Below, piece by piece: positions 36,166-44,921 of a stretch of DNA of 64,000 bases (position 1 is its first letter; every line of letters starts with the position of its first letter). The notes under the pieces were generated by a model. The model made no database searches, was not told where the DNA came from, and worked only from the letters and a program-made list of their open reading frames with translations. The DNA is from Rhodobacteraceae bacterium MED-G08. Lineage in GTDB: Bacteria > Pseudomonadota > Alphaproteobacteria > Rhodobacterales > Rhodobacteraceae. The position numbers and the translations under genes are program-made. The DNA is taken from the NCBI GenBank assembly GCA_002457055.1, contig NTKT01000001.1, forward strand, positions 186,001-250,000. The letters run 5' to 3'.

Positions 36166-36726
36166 TTATAAACATATCAAGTCAGAGATTTCTTCAACAC
36201 TCAAATCATTACAGAGTTCACTGATGTTTTTATTTAGGACCGGATGTATCCAACACGGTGCAATATCCAACAATGGTACAAGCACAAATGCTCTCTCGTG
36301 CATTCTTGGATGCGGTAGTATCAAATTAGAGGGTATTTTATTTAACTGATTTTCGAGATCTAAATCGTGCCAGTATAAATAAGTAGAGAAGCTTGGTTGG
36401 ATGGATTGGCCAACAGCTAACAAATCCAGGTCTAATGTTCTTCCATCCCACCTTTTGCCACGCGATCTGCCAAATTTTTTTTCAATAAAATGCAGTTGAT
36501 CCAAAATATTTTGAGCCTTTGCGTCAATACGGACTTTTACAACAGCATTTACAAAATCCGGACCTGAACCAATTGGAAAAGCTGGGTTTTTAAAAAAGCG
36601 CGATATTGCTTGCAAGTTAAAATTAGACTTCTCTAACTCTATAATGGCTTTCTTGATCAGTTCCAGAGAAGAAACACCGTCTAAATTTAAATTACTACCA
36701 AGTGCAATAAACGCAGAGCCTTCCAT
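36166..36726 (-). CDS. folK: 2-amino-4-hydroxy-6-hydroxymethyldihydropteridine diphosphokinase
   Basis: Pyrophosphorylates the pterin precursor in folate synthesis. The 186 residues begin FIALGSNLNLDG. The HPPK signature GRSRGKRWDGRTLDLDLLA follows mid-protein, and then LPHPRMHERAFVLVPLLDIAP. It is located upstream of rpoZ on the same strand with about 70 bases between, and divergent from ispH. Confidence 0.94.
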   Translation of the reverse strand: MEGSAFIALGSNLNLDGVSSLELIKKAIIELEKSNFNLQAISRFFKNPAFPIGSGPDFVNAVVKVRIDAKAQNILDQLHFIEKKFGRSRGKRWDGRTLDLDLLAVGQSIQPSFSTYLYWHDLDLENQLNKIPSNLILPHPRMHERAFVLVPLLDIAPCWIHPVLNKNISELCNDLSVEEISDLICL

Positions 36727-36938
36727 ATCAAAATCTTTCGCTTTTCATAATGATATAATTTTCTTTCTTTCACTTTATCAATTTAAATATAAATGTTAAA
36801 TTTTTATGTCTATTTATTTAAAGATAAATTTAATACAAAAATATACACTTTTTGTGCTATTTTACTTCGTGAACATTAGGCTTTACCGATGACAATCATG
36901 AAGGTAATGTGACTAAGTAAATCAGTGGTCAGGACAAC

Positions 36939-37889
36939 ATGAAAAATCCAGAATTAACTGTCTACATGGCTGCACCCCGAGGGTTTTGTGCAGGGGTTGA
37001 TCGTGCCATTAAAATAGTAGAAATGGCGTTAGAAAAATGGGGGGAACCCGTTTATGTCCGACATGAGATTGTCCATAATAAATATGTGGTTGATGAGCTG
37101 AAATCAAAAGGTGCAATTTTTATAAAAGAAGTAAGAGATGCGCCAGTTGATAGACCAATAATTTTCTCTGCTCATGGAGTACCAAAATCAGTACCCCTTG
37201 AAGCAAAAAACCGAAAAATGATTTATGTTGATGCTACATGCCCACTGGTCAGCAAAGTTCATATAGAGGCAGATAGGCATTTTGAAAACGGGCTTCAAAT
37301 TATTATGATCGGTCATGAGGGACATCCAGAAACTATCGGCACCATGGGGCAATTACCTGAGGGAGGCGTTTTACTCGTCGAGAGCACCAAAGATGTAGAA
37401 AATCTAATTGTTCGGGACCCTAGTAAGCTTGCCTATGTTACCCAAACCACCTTATCCATTGATGACACTGCTGAAGTCGTCGAGGCACTAAAAACTCGTT
37501 TTCCAAAAATAGTAGGCCCTCATAAAGAGGATATTTGCTATGCAACCAGTAACAGACAAGCTGCAGTAAAAGAAATTGCTCCGGAAGTCGACGCTCTACT
37601 CGTAATTGGAGCGCCAAATTCTTCCAATTCTCAACGGCTCGTAGAGGTCGCAAAAAAAGCAGGATGTGAAAACTCTCAAATGGTTCAAAGAGCTGCAGAA
37701 ATCAACTGGAACTCACTAACGAATATAAAATCAGTAGGTATCACCGCAGGTGCATCGGCACCAGAAATACTGGTAAATGAAGTTGTTGATGCTTTGAAAG
37801 AAAGATTTGAAATAAAAACCCATTTGGTAGAAACAGCTACTGAAAGTGTGAATTTCAAAGTACCACGCACTCTACGGGAAGCTTTATGA
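36939..37889 (+). CDS. ispH: 4-hydroxy-3-methylbut-2-enyl diphosphate reductase
   Basis: Last enzyme of the MEP pathway, reducing HMBPP to IPP and DMAPP through a [4Fe-4S] cluster. The three cluster cysteines are in [22 protein letters not shown] and [20 protein letters not shown] and [14 protein letters not shown] hold substrate-binding histidines. ATG follows AGGACAAC. The 316-residue length is standard. Its stop overlaps the DUF3429 gene by 4 bases, starting a chain of overlapping genes through rnhA. Confidence 0.96.
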   Translation: MKNPELTVYMAAPRGFCAGVDRAIKIVEMALEKWGEPVYVRHEIVHNKYVVDELKSKGAIFIKEVRDAPVDRPIIFSAHGVPKSVPLEAKNRKMIYVDATCPLVSKVHIEADRHFENGLQIIMIGHEGHPETIGTMGQLPEGGVLLVESTKDVENLIVRDPSKLAYVTQTTLSIDDTAEVVEALKTRFPKIVGPHKEDICYATSNRQAAVKEIAPEVDALLVIGAPNSSNSQRLVEVAKKAGCENSQMVQRAAEINWNSLTNIKSVGITAGASAPEILVNEVVDALKERFEIKTHLVETATESVNFKVPRTLREAL

Positions 37890-38341
37890 TTTCAAAAATA
37901 CCTACAGGAGCTCTTATTTTAGGGCTGTCTGGAGTAATTCCCTTTGGGTGGGGTGCCGTAACCTTAGTTTCTGAGGAAGCTTTTAATTTTGGAATAGAAA
38001 ATTTTGGGGCACGCTTTGTTGGGCCTCTAATACAACTCTCTTACGGTATCATTATCCTCTGTTTCATGTCTGGCGTTCTTTGGGGCTTCGCCACAAAAAT
38101 GGACAAAAAAAATGCGAGCATGGGCTATATACTATCTGTCATTCCAGCATTATGGGCATTCTTCGCAATGGGCAGAGGGCCAACTAGTGACACAATTAGT
38201 TTAATTGTTGGATTCATAGCAGTTTTATTGATCGACAGACATTTCTACCTTTTAAAACTAACACCTCTTTGGTGGATGAAGTTGCGTATTCCACTCACTT
38301 TCCTTGTAACATCTTTGTTAAGCATTGGGATAATTATATGA
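37886..38341 (+). CDS. DUF3429 domain-containing membrane protein
   Basis: A 151-residue protein with five hydrophobic segments matching DUF3429. [18 protein letters not shown] opens the protein, [21 protein letters not shown] follows, and [15 protein letters not shown] lies near the C-terminal third. It is coupled to ispH (ATGA overlap) and to the following methyltransferase (ATGA overlap). Function unknown; its place between isoprenoid and other genes does not point to a specific role. Confidence 0.82.
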   Translation: MISKIPTGALILGLSGVIPFGWGAVTLVSEEAFNFGIENFGARFVGPLIQLSYGIIILCFMSGVLWGFATKMDKKNASMGYILSVIPALWAFFAMGRGPTSDTISLIVGFIAVLLIDRHFYLLKLTPLWWMKLRIPLTFLVTSLLSIGIII

Positions 38342-38949
38342 CTTCTGACATCAAAACGGTGCACATCTACGAAACACAAAGTTCTGAATATTTAGCAAAT
38401 ATATCAAAAGAACACCCACACAAAACTTTAAAATATTTTGCTGAAAATCTTCCTAAAAAGTCAAACGTTCTGGATTATGGATGCGGACCAGGCCTTGCTG
38501 CAGAATATTTAGCAAACCTCGGACATAATGTAACGGCATTTGACGCTTCCCAAAACATGATAGAATTGGTACCTAAACATTCTAAAATCAGGTGTTATCA
38601 GGCGACATTTGATACTTTCTCAGAAAATGAAATATTTGATGGTATCTGGGCCAGTTTTTCACTTCTTCATGCAAAAAGGAAAGATTTACCACGTTTACTT
38701 GCCTGTATTAGAAGAGCTATTAAACCTTGTGGACTTTTTTCTATAGGATTAAAATTGGGAACTGGTGAAAAGAGAGATATTTTGGGTAGAAGATATACTT
38801 ACGTCTCCCAAACTGAACTTTACCAACTGCTCAAAAGCAGTGGTTTCAATGTTTTCGATCATATAATGGGAAAAGACATCGGATTAGATGGTGTTAATTC
38901 TGATTGGATATTTGCATATGCCAAAGCACAAACTAGTGGCTTATACTGA
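38338..38949 (+). CDS. Class I SAM-dependent methyltransferase
   Basis: A 203-residue methyltransferase of the Methyltransf_11/25 type. The SAM-binding motif I is [19 protein letters not shown], motif II around [13 protein letters not shown], and a later [12 protein letters not shown]. The start is ATG 38338, overlapping the DUF3429 stop by 4 bases, chosen over an in-frame ATG 23 codons upstream that would overlap much more. Its 3' end overlaps rnhA by 32 bases. Substrate not evident. Confidence 0.87.
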   Translation: MTSDIKTVHIYETQSSEYLANISKEHPHKTLKYFAENLPKKSNVLDYGCGPGLAAEYLANLGHNVTAFDASQNMIELVPKHSKIRCYQATFDTFSENEIFDGIWASFSLLHAKRKDLPRLLACIRRAIKPCGLFSIGLKLGTGEKRDILGRRYTYVSQTELYQLLKSSGFNVFDHIMGKDIGLDGVNSDWIFAYAKAQTSGLY

Positions 38950-39379
38950 CGGTGCCTGTTCAGGCAATCCCGGACCAGGGGGATGGGGCGTCCTTCTTCA
39001 AGCTTTTTCGGATGGCAAAGTTGTTAAGGAACGAGAGCTTTCTAATGGAGAAAAGCTTACAACAAACAATAAAATGGAACTAAGAGCAGCAATCGCTGCC
39101 TTGGAAATCTTAGATCGGACAAGCGAAATTACAATCATTACAGATAGCAAATATGTTATGAATGGAATCCAAATTTGGCTCGCAGGCTGGAAAAAAAACA
39201 ATTGGAAAACTGCTAGTAAAAAGCCAGTTAAAAATGGAGAATTATGGAAACGCCTAGATTTATTATGCGAACAACATGAGGTTATCTGGGAGTGGGTTAA
39301 GGGTCATGCGGGGGATATGGGTAACGAGCGCGTTGACAAAATAGCTAGAAGTGCAATGGAACCCTTCAAAAAGGATTAA
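38918..39379 (+). CDS. rnhA: Ribonuclease HI
   Basis: Degrades RNA in RNA-DNA hybrids during replication. Its 153 residues include [19 protein letters not shown] with the first catalytic aspartate, [14 protein letters not shown] with the glutamate, [14 protein letters not shown] with the second aspartate, and [17 protein letters not shown] with the histidine loop and last aspartate. All four carboxylates are present. The start ATG 38918 lies inside the end of the methyltransferase gene. An upstream in-frame ATG at 38888 is rejected because the family begins at MPKHKL or similar. Confidence 0.95.
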   Translation: MPKHKLVAYTDGACSGNPGPGGWGVLLQAFSDGKVVKERELSNGEKLTTNNKMELRAAIAALEILDRTSEITIITDSKYVMNGIQIWLAGWKKNNWKTASKKPVKNGELWKRLDLLCEQHEVIWEWVKGHAGDMGNERVDKIARSAMEPFKKD

Positions 39380-39390
39380 CAGACCTAAAT

Positions 39391-39750
39391 CTAATTTTTT
39401 TCGATAGTGAAATCAGCAAAAGCTCCGGCACCCTCATCTGCCGTAAAGCGTATAATTTCTCCGTTGTACTCAACTAACTGGCAATTTAAACCCAGATCAC
39501 GCTCACCCCAGAACAGAGTTCGACAAAATAACTGATTATCCCACGACCAATTTCCATTAACCGCGCGAAAAGCAGCTTTCCCTGTTATTGACCCATCATT
39601 CTGTACTACCAATTTTATCAGTGGCCTAATCAAAGTATGGCCATCGACAATTTCTAAAAAGTCCACTTCATTGGATATTTTATCAAATTTTTCATTCGAG
39701 AATGCTTTAACACCAATAAGCAGAAAAAGAAAAAAAAGTATAAATTTCAT
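39391..39750 (-). CDS. Secreted hypothetical protein, neighbour of dapB
   Basis: A 119-residue protein with a clear signal peptide (FILFFLFLLIGVKAFS) and a small, probably beta-rich mature part containing two cysteines (QLFCRTLFWGERDLGLNCQ) that could form a disulfide. Related proteins near dapB in roseobacters are sometimes mislabelled as dihydrodipicolinate reductase, as I recall. No reductase motif is present here. It lies downstream of dapB on the same strand. Function unknown. Confidence 0.7.
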   Translation of the reverse strand: MKFILFFLFLLIGVKAFSNEKFDKISNEVDFLEIVDGHTLIRPLIKLVVQNDGSITGKAAFRAVNGNWSWDNQLFCRTLFWGERDLGLNCQLVEYNGEIIRFTADEGAGAFADFTIEKN

Positions 39751-39826
39751 TAGACTTCTAGAGGTAAACTTGGCATTACATTTACTTTACTTTAGGTTAC
39801 TTTTCAAAAAATATTCCCAAACCTTG

Positions 39827-40636
39827 CTAAAGATCCAGAACATCTTTCATACTGTATTCACCCGGTTCCTGTCGGATACCCCACTCGACTGCTTTTAGTG
39901 CACCCCTGACAAAAATAGCGCGATCTGTAGCTACATGGCGTAAAGTAATTCTTTCTCCAGCAGCTGCGAATAATACATCATGCTCTCCCACTACATCACC
40001 ACCTCTAATAGAAACGAAGCCTATATCTCCTTTATTACGAGCCCCAGTTATACCATCTCTTCCACTATCCCGGACGTTTGATAATGATATTTGCCTTCCA
40101 TCTGCCGCCGCATTCCCTAACATGAGAGCCGTACCGGAGGGAGCATCAACTTTTTTATTATGGTGCGTTTCAATAATTTCTATATCAAAATCATTGTCTA
40201 AGTTTGCAGCAACTTTTTTAGTCAATTGAACTAGCAGATTTACACCCAAAGACATATTTCCGGCTCTAATAATCTTTGCTTTTTTACCGGAATTTTCTAT
40301 CAAAGCTAAATCCTGATCATTAAAGCCAGTGGTACCAATCACATGCACAATCCCACATTCAGCAGCTAGTTTAGAAAATTCAACAGAAGCTTTTGGCGCA
40401 GAGAAATCAATAATTGCATCAGCATTTTTAAACACCGAGGCTGGATCATCAGAGACTTCCACCCCAAGAGATTTTAAGCCACTTACCAAACCTAGATCCT
40501 TACCAATCCATTCATGACCTTCTCGTTCTAATGCTCCAACAAGCCTAGTTTTTTTACTACTCAGAACTCCTGAAACAATCATTTGCCCCATCCGCCCCGA
40601 AACACCAGTTACGACAACTCGAATATTTTCACTCAT
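39827..40636 (-). CDS. dapB: 4-hydroxy-tetrahydrodipicolinate reductase
   Basis: NAD(P)H-dependent step of lysine and meso-diaminopimelate synthesis. The 269 residues have [15 protein letters not shown] as the cofactor motif, VIGTTGFN, and the catalytic-site signature [16 protein letters not shown]. The C-terminal [19 protein letters not shown] is also conserved. It is divergent from rbfA with 85 bases between. Confidence 0.96.
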   Translation of the reverse strand: MSENIRVVVTGVSGRMGQMIVSGVLSSKKTRLVGALEREGHEWIGKDLGLVSGLKSLGVEVSDDPASVFKNADAIIDFSAPKASVEFSKLAAECGIVHVIGTTGFNDQDLALIENSGKKAKIIRAGNMSLGVNLLVQLTKKVAANLDNDFDIEIIETHHNKKVDAPSGTALMLGNAAADGRQISLSNVRDSGRDGITGARNKGDIGFVSIRGGDVVGEHDVLFAAAGERITLRHVATDRAIFVRGALKAVEWGIRQEPGEYSMKDVLDL

Positions 40637-40721
40637 CGCTTAAATTCCAATCTACTTGGTGGCTTTTTAGCTGCTATTGAACCACTTGGCAAAGGGCAAT
40701 TTACAGCTTACATAACAACAT

Positions 40722-41117
40722 ATGGCAAATAAATTTGATAAAACCACGCTTGGACCAAGTCAAAGACAATTAAGAGTAGGAGAATTAATAAGAAGAGCAT
40801 TATCTGATCTTCTATTCAAAGGAGCTGTTCACGACCCTGAGCTGAACCGCTTGTCTATCACAGTTGGGGAAGTTACGACTTCTGCTGATCTAAAGATAGC
40901 AACTGCCTACGTTTGCCCATTGGGAGGACACGAAGGTGAAAACGCCATAGCGCTTTTAGCTAAAAACAAGTCTGAAATTAGGCGGGCGATTTCTAAGGAA
41001 CTTACTCTTAAGTATGTCCCTGATATTCGCTTTCGTTTGGATGAAACATATGATCGGATGGATGAAGCTAAGCGGTTATTTAGTTTAGACAAGGTAAAAA
41101 AGGATCTGGATATGTAA
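40722..41117 (+). CDS. rbfA: 30S ribosome-binding factor A
   Basis: A small KH-fold protein that binds 30S precursors and aids 16S rRNA 5' maturation and cold adaptation. Its 131 residues include GPSQRQLRVGELIRRALSDL at the N-terminus, ITVGEVTTSADLKIATAYV and PDIRFRLDETYDRMDEA. Its stop overlaps the following secreted-protein start in a TAATG junction. No good Shine-Dalgarno precedes its own ATG. Confidence 0.94.
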   Translation: MANKFDKTTLGPSQRQLRVGELIRRALSDLLFKGAVHDPELNRLSITVGEVTTSADLKIATAYVCPLGGHEGENAIALLAKNKSEIRRAISKELTLKYVPDIRFRLDETYDRMDEAKRLFSLDKVKKDLDM

Positions 41118-41854
41118 TGCGGTTCTCAGCAATATATCTGTTTTGCGTTCTACTTTCCTCAAATGTATCTGCGCTAGATTGTAGGAAAGATATATTTGAA
41201 AATATCAACTTTACTATATGTAAAACATCTCTTTTTGAAGACGACCTGCGTTTATATTTAAACAATAGCGATGGGGTGCCATTCGGCAATTTTAACGCCT
41301 TACAAAAGGAGTTAAATGATAAAGGTAAAGAGCTCTTATTTGCTATGAATGCAGGTATGTACCACTCTGATTTAAGCCCTGTTGGACACTACATAGAAAA
41401 GCTGAGTAAAAAGAAAAATGTTATCGCGAGACCCGGTCCAGGGAATTTCGGAATGCTACCCAATGGAATATTTTGCATTGGCTCTGATATGTTGAATATA
41501 TATGAAACCGTAGAGTATTTACAAAATACTCCAGAATGTACTTATGCTACACAGTCCGGACCAATGCTTGTTTGGAATAGCAAATTACATCCCCGTTTTC
41601 TAGAAGACAGCCAATCTAAATTTATACGAAATGGTGTGGGAACAAGTGCGGACAAACAATTCGCCTACTTTGTGAAAGCAGAAAATAGGTTAAATTTACA
41701 CACGTTCGCCCGAATATTTAAAGACAAATTAAAGGTACCTAATGCTCTGTATTTTGATGGGAAAGTTTCCAAATTATACTCAAAGGAGCTAGACCAGCAT
41801 GACTTCGGTTGGCCAATAGGACCCATAGTTGCGGTAGTGCGCTCGAGAAATTAA
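41117..41854 (+). CDS. Secreted phosphodiester glycosidase family protein (NAGPA/DUF2233-like)
   Basis: A 245-residue exported protein with signal peptide FSAIYLFCVLLSSNVSA. The mature part has the NAGPA/DUF2233 hallmarks: FAMNAGMYHSDLSPVGHYIE, PNGIFCIG, ATQSGPMLVWN and a C-terminal ALYFDGKVSKLY. The family includes the lysosomal uncovering enzyme, but bacterial substrates are largely unknown. Its start overlaps the rbfA stop by one base, an arrangement that looks accidental in function. Confidence 0.82.
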   Translation: MRFSAIYLFCVLLSSNVSALDCRKDIFENINFTICKTSLFEDDLRLYLNNSDGVPFGNFNALQKELNDKGKELLFAMNAGMYHSDLSPVGHYIEKLSKKKNVIARPGPGNFGMLPNGIFCIGSDMLNIYETVEYLQNTPECTYATQSGPMLVWNSKLHPRFLEDSQSKFIRNGVGTSADKQFAYFVKAENRLNLHTFARIFKDKLKVPNALYFDGKVSKLYSKELDQHDFGWPIGPIVAVVRSRN

Positions 41855-41882
41855 ACCAAGCGCACCACATAGCGATTAAAAT

Positions 41883-42335
41883 TCAATGCTCAATGACTGG
41901 TCTTGCGGAGTCCTGAACAGCGATCACTATCTGACGAGGCTTTAGTTCCTCTGGGACTTCTCTAAAGACATCAATATGAAGCATTCCGTCGGAATGGCTC
42001 GCGCCTTTTACTTTCACATAATCGGCCAAATGAAACGTCCTTTCAAAAGCTCGGGTTGCGATCCCCTTATGTAAGAATTTTTTTTCGGTAGTGCTATCAT
42101 CTTTTTTACCAGAAATGATAAGCGTTTTGTTTTTAACTTCGACATTTAAATCTGCATCGGAAAATCCAGCAACTGCAATAGAAATCCGATATAAATCATC
42201 CGCTGTTTTTTCAATATCATAGGGAGGATAAGACGTTGTAGTTGAGTTGGTACTTATAACACGGTTCATCAAATCAGAGACTTGATCAAAGCCAATGCTT
42301 GCGCGGTATAATGGTGATAAATCAAAATGTTGCAT
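41883..42335 (-). CDS. Small heat-shock protein Hsp20 (IbpA-like)
   Basis: An ATP-independent holdase of the alpha-crystallin family, 150 residues. The N-terminus QHFDLSPLYRASIGFDQV is typical of alphaproteobacterial class A sHsps. The crystallin domain (YRISIAVAGFSDADLNVEV, LIISGK) and a conserved RAFERTFHLADYVKVKGA follow. ATG 42335, nine bases after AAAGG, is chosen over an ATG three codons earlier that abuts the Shine-Dalgarno. A candidate heat-shock promoter lies about 90 bases upstream. Confidence 0.93.
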   Translation of the reverse strand: MQHFDLSPLYRASIGFDQVSDLMNRVISTNSTTTSYPPYDIEKTADDLYRISIAVAGFSDADLNVEVKNKTLIISGKKDDSTTEKKFLHKGIATRAFERTFHLADYVKVKGASHSDGMLHIDVFREVPEELKPRQIVIAVQDSARPVIEH

Positions 42336-42426
42336 AATTGTCATCCTTTAAAAGCAATAACTTGGTTAACGCCCAGTAATCTGGCGCGTGCGAATTACGG
42401 TCCCTATTCAGGCAACCATGCATCTT

Positions 42427-42454
42427 AAGTGGGTATTAATTTTTTTGTTTCAAG
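42427..42454 (-). promoter_or_regulatory. Candidate RpoH (sigma-32) promoter of hsp20, with inverted repeat
   Basis: On the minus strand CTTG (within CTTGAAA), 17 bases, then CCCACTT. The -35 and spacing fit heat-shock promoters of alphaproteobacteria; the -10 is a partial match. GTTTCAA and TTGAAAC form an inverted repeat around the -35 (42448-42470), which could be a second control site. Confidence 0.5.
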
Positions 42455-42498
42455 TGTAAGCATTGAAACGTTTTTTGAGCAATTGATACACTCATACT

Positions 42499-43806
42499 TT
42501 ATACCATGTCCTGTAAAGTGGATAATTTTGACGGTTTAGGACCACCTGTCGCCCAATCTAATAATTCAACAGTATGAACGACTGGGATATCCGTGCCGGA
42601 ACTAATCTGTATCATGCAGCCAATATTGCCAGCCGCAATAATATTAGGACTTTTTTCTTCGATTTTTTTAACCTTTAACTTTTTTAAAGTATTCGAAATA
42701 TCTGGTTGAAGTAAGTTATAGGTCCCTGCTGAACCGCAGCATATATGAGCATCGGAAGGCTGTGACACCTTAAAACCAGCACGTTCAAGTAATTTTATGG
42801 GGCTTTGCTTAATTTGTTGTCCATGTTGTAAAGAGCAAGCGGAGTGGTAAACTACATTTAAATTATTGCTGCTTAATATCGGGTTTAAGTCAAACTCAAC
42901 CAAAAATTCAGAAATATCCTTCGCTAACGCGGACACTTTCAATGCACTTGCAGCTAGGTCGGTATCTTCGAACATGTGGCCATAATCCTTTACGGTAGTT
43001 CCACAGCCACTTGTGTTAATAATAATGGCGTCGAGCCCATTAAATTCAATCTCGTTGTTCCAGGCCTCTATGTTCGCCCTAGCCAACTGAAAGGCTTTAT
43101 CTGTGTCGCCCATGTGATGGGTTAATGCGCCACAACATCCTTGTCCTTTCACAATAACTACTTCACATCCCATGCGTCTTAAAATACGGATTGTTGCATC
43201 ATTTATATCCGTATCCAAAACTTTTTGTGCACAACCAGTCATTAACGCTACCCGCTTTTTTATTTCTGGCTTTTGTGACAAAAAAACTTGAGGATCATCA
43301 TTAAGACTAGGTGGATGGATTTTTTTTGGTGCAAGTGCAAGCATCGCTCTAAGTCTTTTACCCGGCACCAGTGGTGAAATAGGCTTAGCTAGTTTTGCGA
43401 GGATTAACGAAAACCTGAATCTTGCTGGAAAAGGTAGAATCAACGCCAGTAGCCATCGCAAGTATCTATCCGCAGCAGGCCTTTTATAATTTTTATTGAT
43501 ATAGCTTCTGGCATGATCAATTAGATGCATATAATGGACGCCCGAAGGACAAGTTGTCATGCAGGACAAGCACGACAAGCATCTATCTATATGTTTAACG
43601 GTTTGCAAATCGGGAGTTCTTTCATTCTCCAGCATGTCCTTCATTAGGTATATTCGGCCCCTCGGACTATCCAATTCATCACCCAAAATTTTATATGTTG
43701 GACAAGTGGCAGTACAGAAACCACAGTGGACACATGACCTTAAAACTTCGTTAGACCTCTTAAAGTCCGGGTTTCTAAGTTGCTCAGGAGAGAAGTTTGT
43801 CTGCAT
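42499..43806 (-). CDS. glcF: Glycolate oxidase iron-sulfur subunit
   Basis: The electron-transfer subunit of glycolate oxidase. The 435 residues carry two [4Fe-4S] motifs, CVHCGFCTATCPTY near residue 25 and CLSCLSCMTTCPSG near residue 75. Two CCG-domain sequences typical of heterodisulfide-reductase-like subunits follow (GCCGALTHH and CCGSAGTYN). It is the last gene of glcDEF, 2 bases after glcE. Confidence 0.95.
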   Translation of the reverse strand: MQTNFSPEQLRNPDFKRSNEVLRSCVHCGFCTATCPTYKILGDELDSPRGRIYLMKDMLENERTPDLQTVKHIDRCLSCLSCMTTCPSGVHYMHLIDHARSYINKNYKRPAADRYLRWLLALILPFPARFRFSLILAKLAKPISPLVPGKRLRAMLALAPKKIHPPSLNDDPQVFLSQKPEIKKRVALMTGCAQKVLDTDINDATIRILRRMGCEVVIVKGQGCCGALTHHMGDTDKAFQLARANIEAWNNEIEFNGLDAIIINTSGCGTTVKDYGHMFEDTDLAASALKVSALAKDISEFLVEFDLNPILSSNNLNVVYHSACSLQHGQQIKQSPIKLLERAGFKVSQPSDAHICCGSAGTYNLLQPDISNTLKKLKVKKIEEKSPNIIAAGNIGCMIQISSGTDIPVVHTVELLDWATGGPKPSKLSTLQDMV

Positions 43807-43808
43807 AG

Positions 43809-44912
43809 CTAAATAACCAAGTACTGGTTTAAGATCTGCTTCGGGTCAAAACTTTTTCTAATTCCTTCCTTTATCCCAGAAATAGTACCATCGTAAGGAT
43901 GGAACATTGGTATTCTCTCTGATTTTGTTTGCAAGCATGTTCCATGTCCATACCCTGCGGGAACGTGTTCTCTTACATCTTGGTTTGGAGAAGCCAGTCC
44001 CCAAATCAAACCTCCACCCCAATCATAAAAATAATCATTAAATTTTGTTTTTTGTACAATTTGAGTACTCTCGGTGGGCTTAACGGATAGCCTCCAAAGA
44101 TCATCATTATTAGATTTGAGTGATGAAAGCAGTGAGATATTACGCCAGACTTGCATACTTTTATCAGCATCAAGGGTGTTAATTTCTCGGTATTGTTTAA
44201 AAATCTCCATTAATCTTTCGACCCGGTATTTTACAGAATTTTCAAAGCCTTCTACCCTAATCATTGTTTCCTTTTGCTTAGGGAAATGAGCTAACCCAGA
44301 GACATCAAATGGAGTTGCAGTTGCGTCAATCATGGCATCTAGCGCAAGTTGGTCATTCAGACCATGTATTACAATAGTAGCTTCCGTCTCTGGCTTCGGC
44401 AGCACTTTAAAAGAAACTTCTGTGAGTATACCTAAAGTTCCCCAACTGCCGGCAAATAGTTTAACCAAATCATAGCCTGTTACATTTTTCATAACCCGAC
44501 CGCCATTTTGAATTATATTCCCTAATCCATCAACGAGCCGAATACCCAAAAGAAAATCTCTTGCAGCACCTACTCGCAATCTACTTGAGCCACTGACGTT
44601 AGCGGCGAAGACACCTCCAATTGTGCTGCTTCCTTTCTTATTAATAAACCTTGACCAATTATAGGGATCAAATGCTAAACATTGACCCTCGGAATTCAGC
44701 GTTTTTTGTATCTCAGAAAGCGGGGTGCCAGCTTTTGCTATCATCGTTAAAGCACCGGGTTCGTAGTCAATAACTCCACTTAGTTTTGAAGTCGAAATAA
44801 TTTTTGAACCAGACGGAGCCAATACGCGAGTATTTCCACCAGCAACGGATAGTGGTTCCTTTGCCTCGGATAAAATTGCTACAACTTCAATCTCGCTAGA
44901 AGGAAAAAACAA
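43809..44912 (-). CDS. glcE: Glycolate oxidase FAD-binding subunit
   Basis: A 367-residue FAD_binding_4 protein, the second flavin-binding subunit of glycolate oxidase. LSVAGGNTRVLAPSG, IDYEPGALTMIAKAGTPL, GGVFAANVSGSSRLRVGAARD and GRVMKNVTGYDLVKLFAGSWGTLG are all typical. The start is a TTG nine bases after the glcD stop region; no ATG is available before the conserved part. It acts with glcD and glcF to oxidise glycolate to glyoxylate and pass electrons to quinone. Confidence 0.94.
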   Translation of the reverse strand: MFFPSSEIEVVAILSEAKEPLSVAGGNTRVLAPSGSKIISTSKLSGVIDYEPGALTMIAKAGTPLSEIQKTLNSEGQCLAFDPYNWSRFINKKGSSTIGGVFAANVSGSSRLRVGAARDFLLGIRLVDGLGNIIQNGGRVMKNVTGYDLVKLFAGSWGTLGILTEVSFKVLPKPETEATIVIHGLNDQLALDAMIDATATPFDVSGLAHFPKQKETMIRVEGFENSVKYRVERLMEIFKQYREINTLDADKSMQVWRNISLLSSLKSNNDDLWRLSVKPTESTQIVQKTKFNDYFYDWGGGLIWGLASPNQDVREHVPAGYGHGTCLQTKSERIPMFHPYDGTISGIKEGIRKSFDPKQILNQYLVI

Positions 44913-44921
44913 AGGCCTGCT

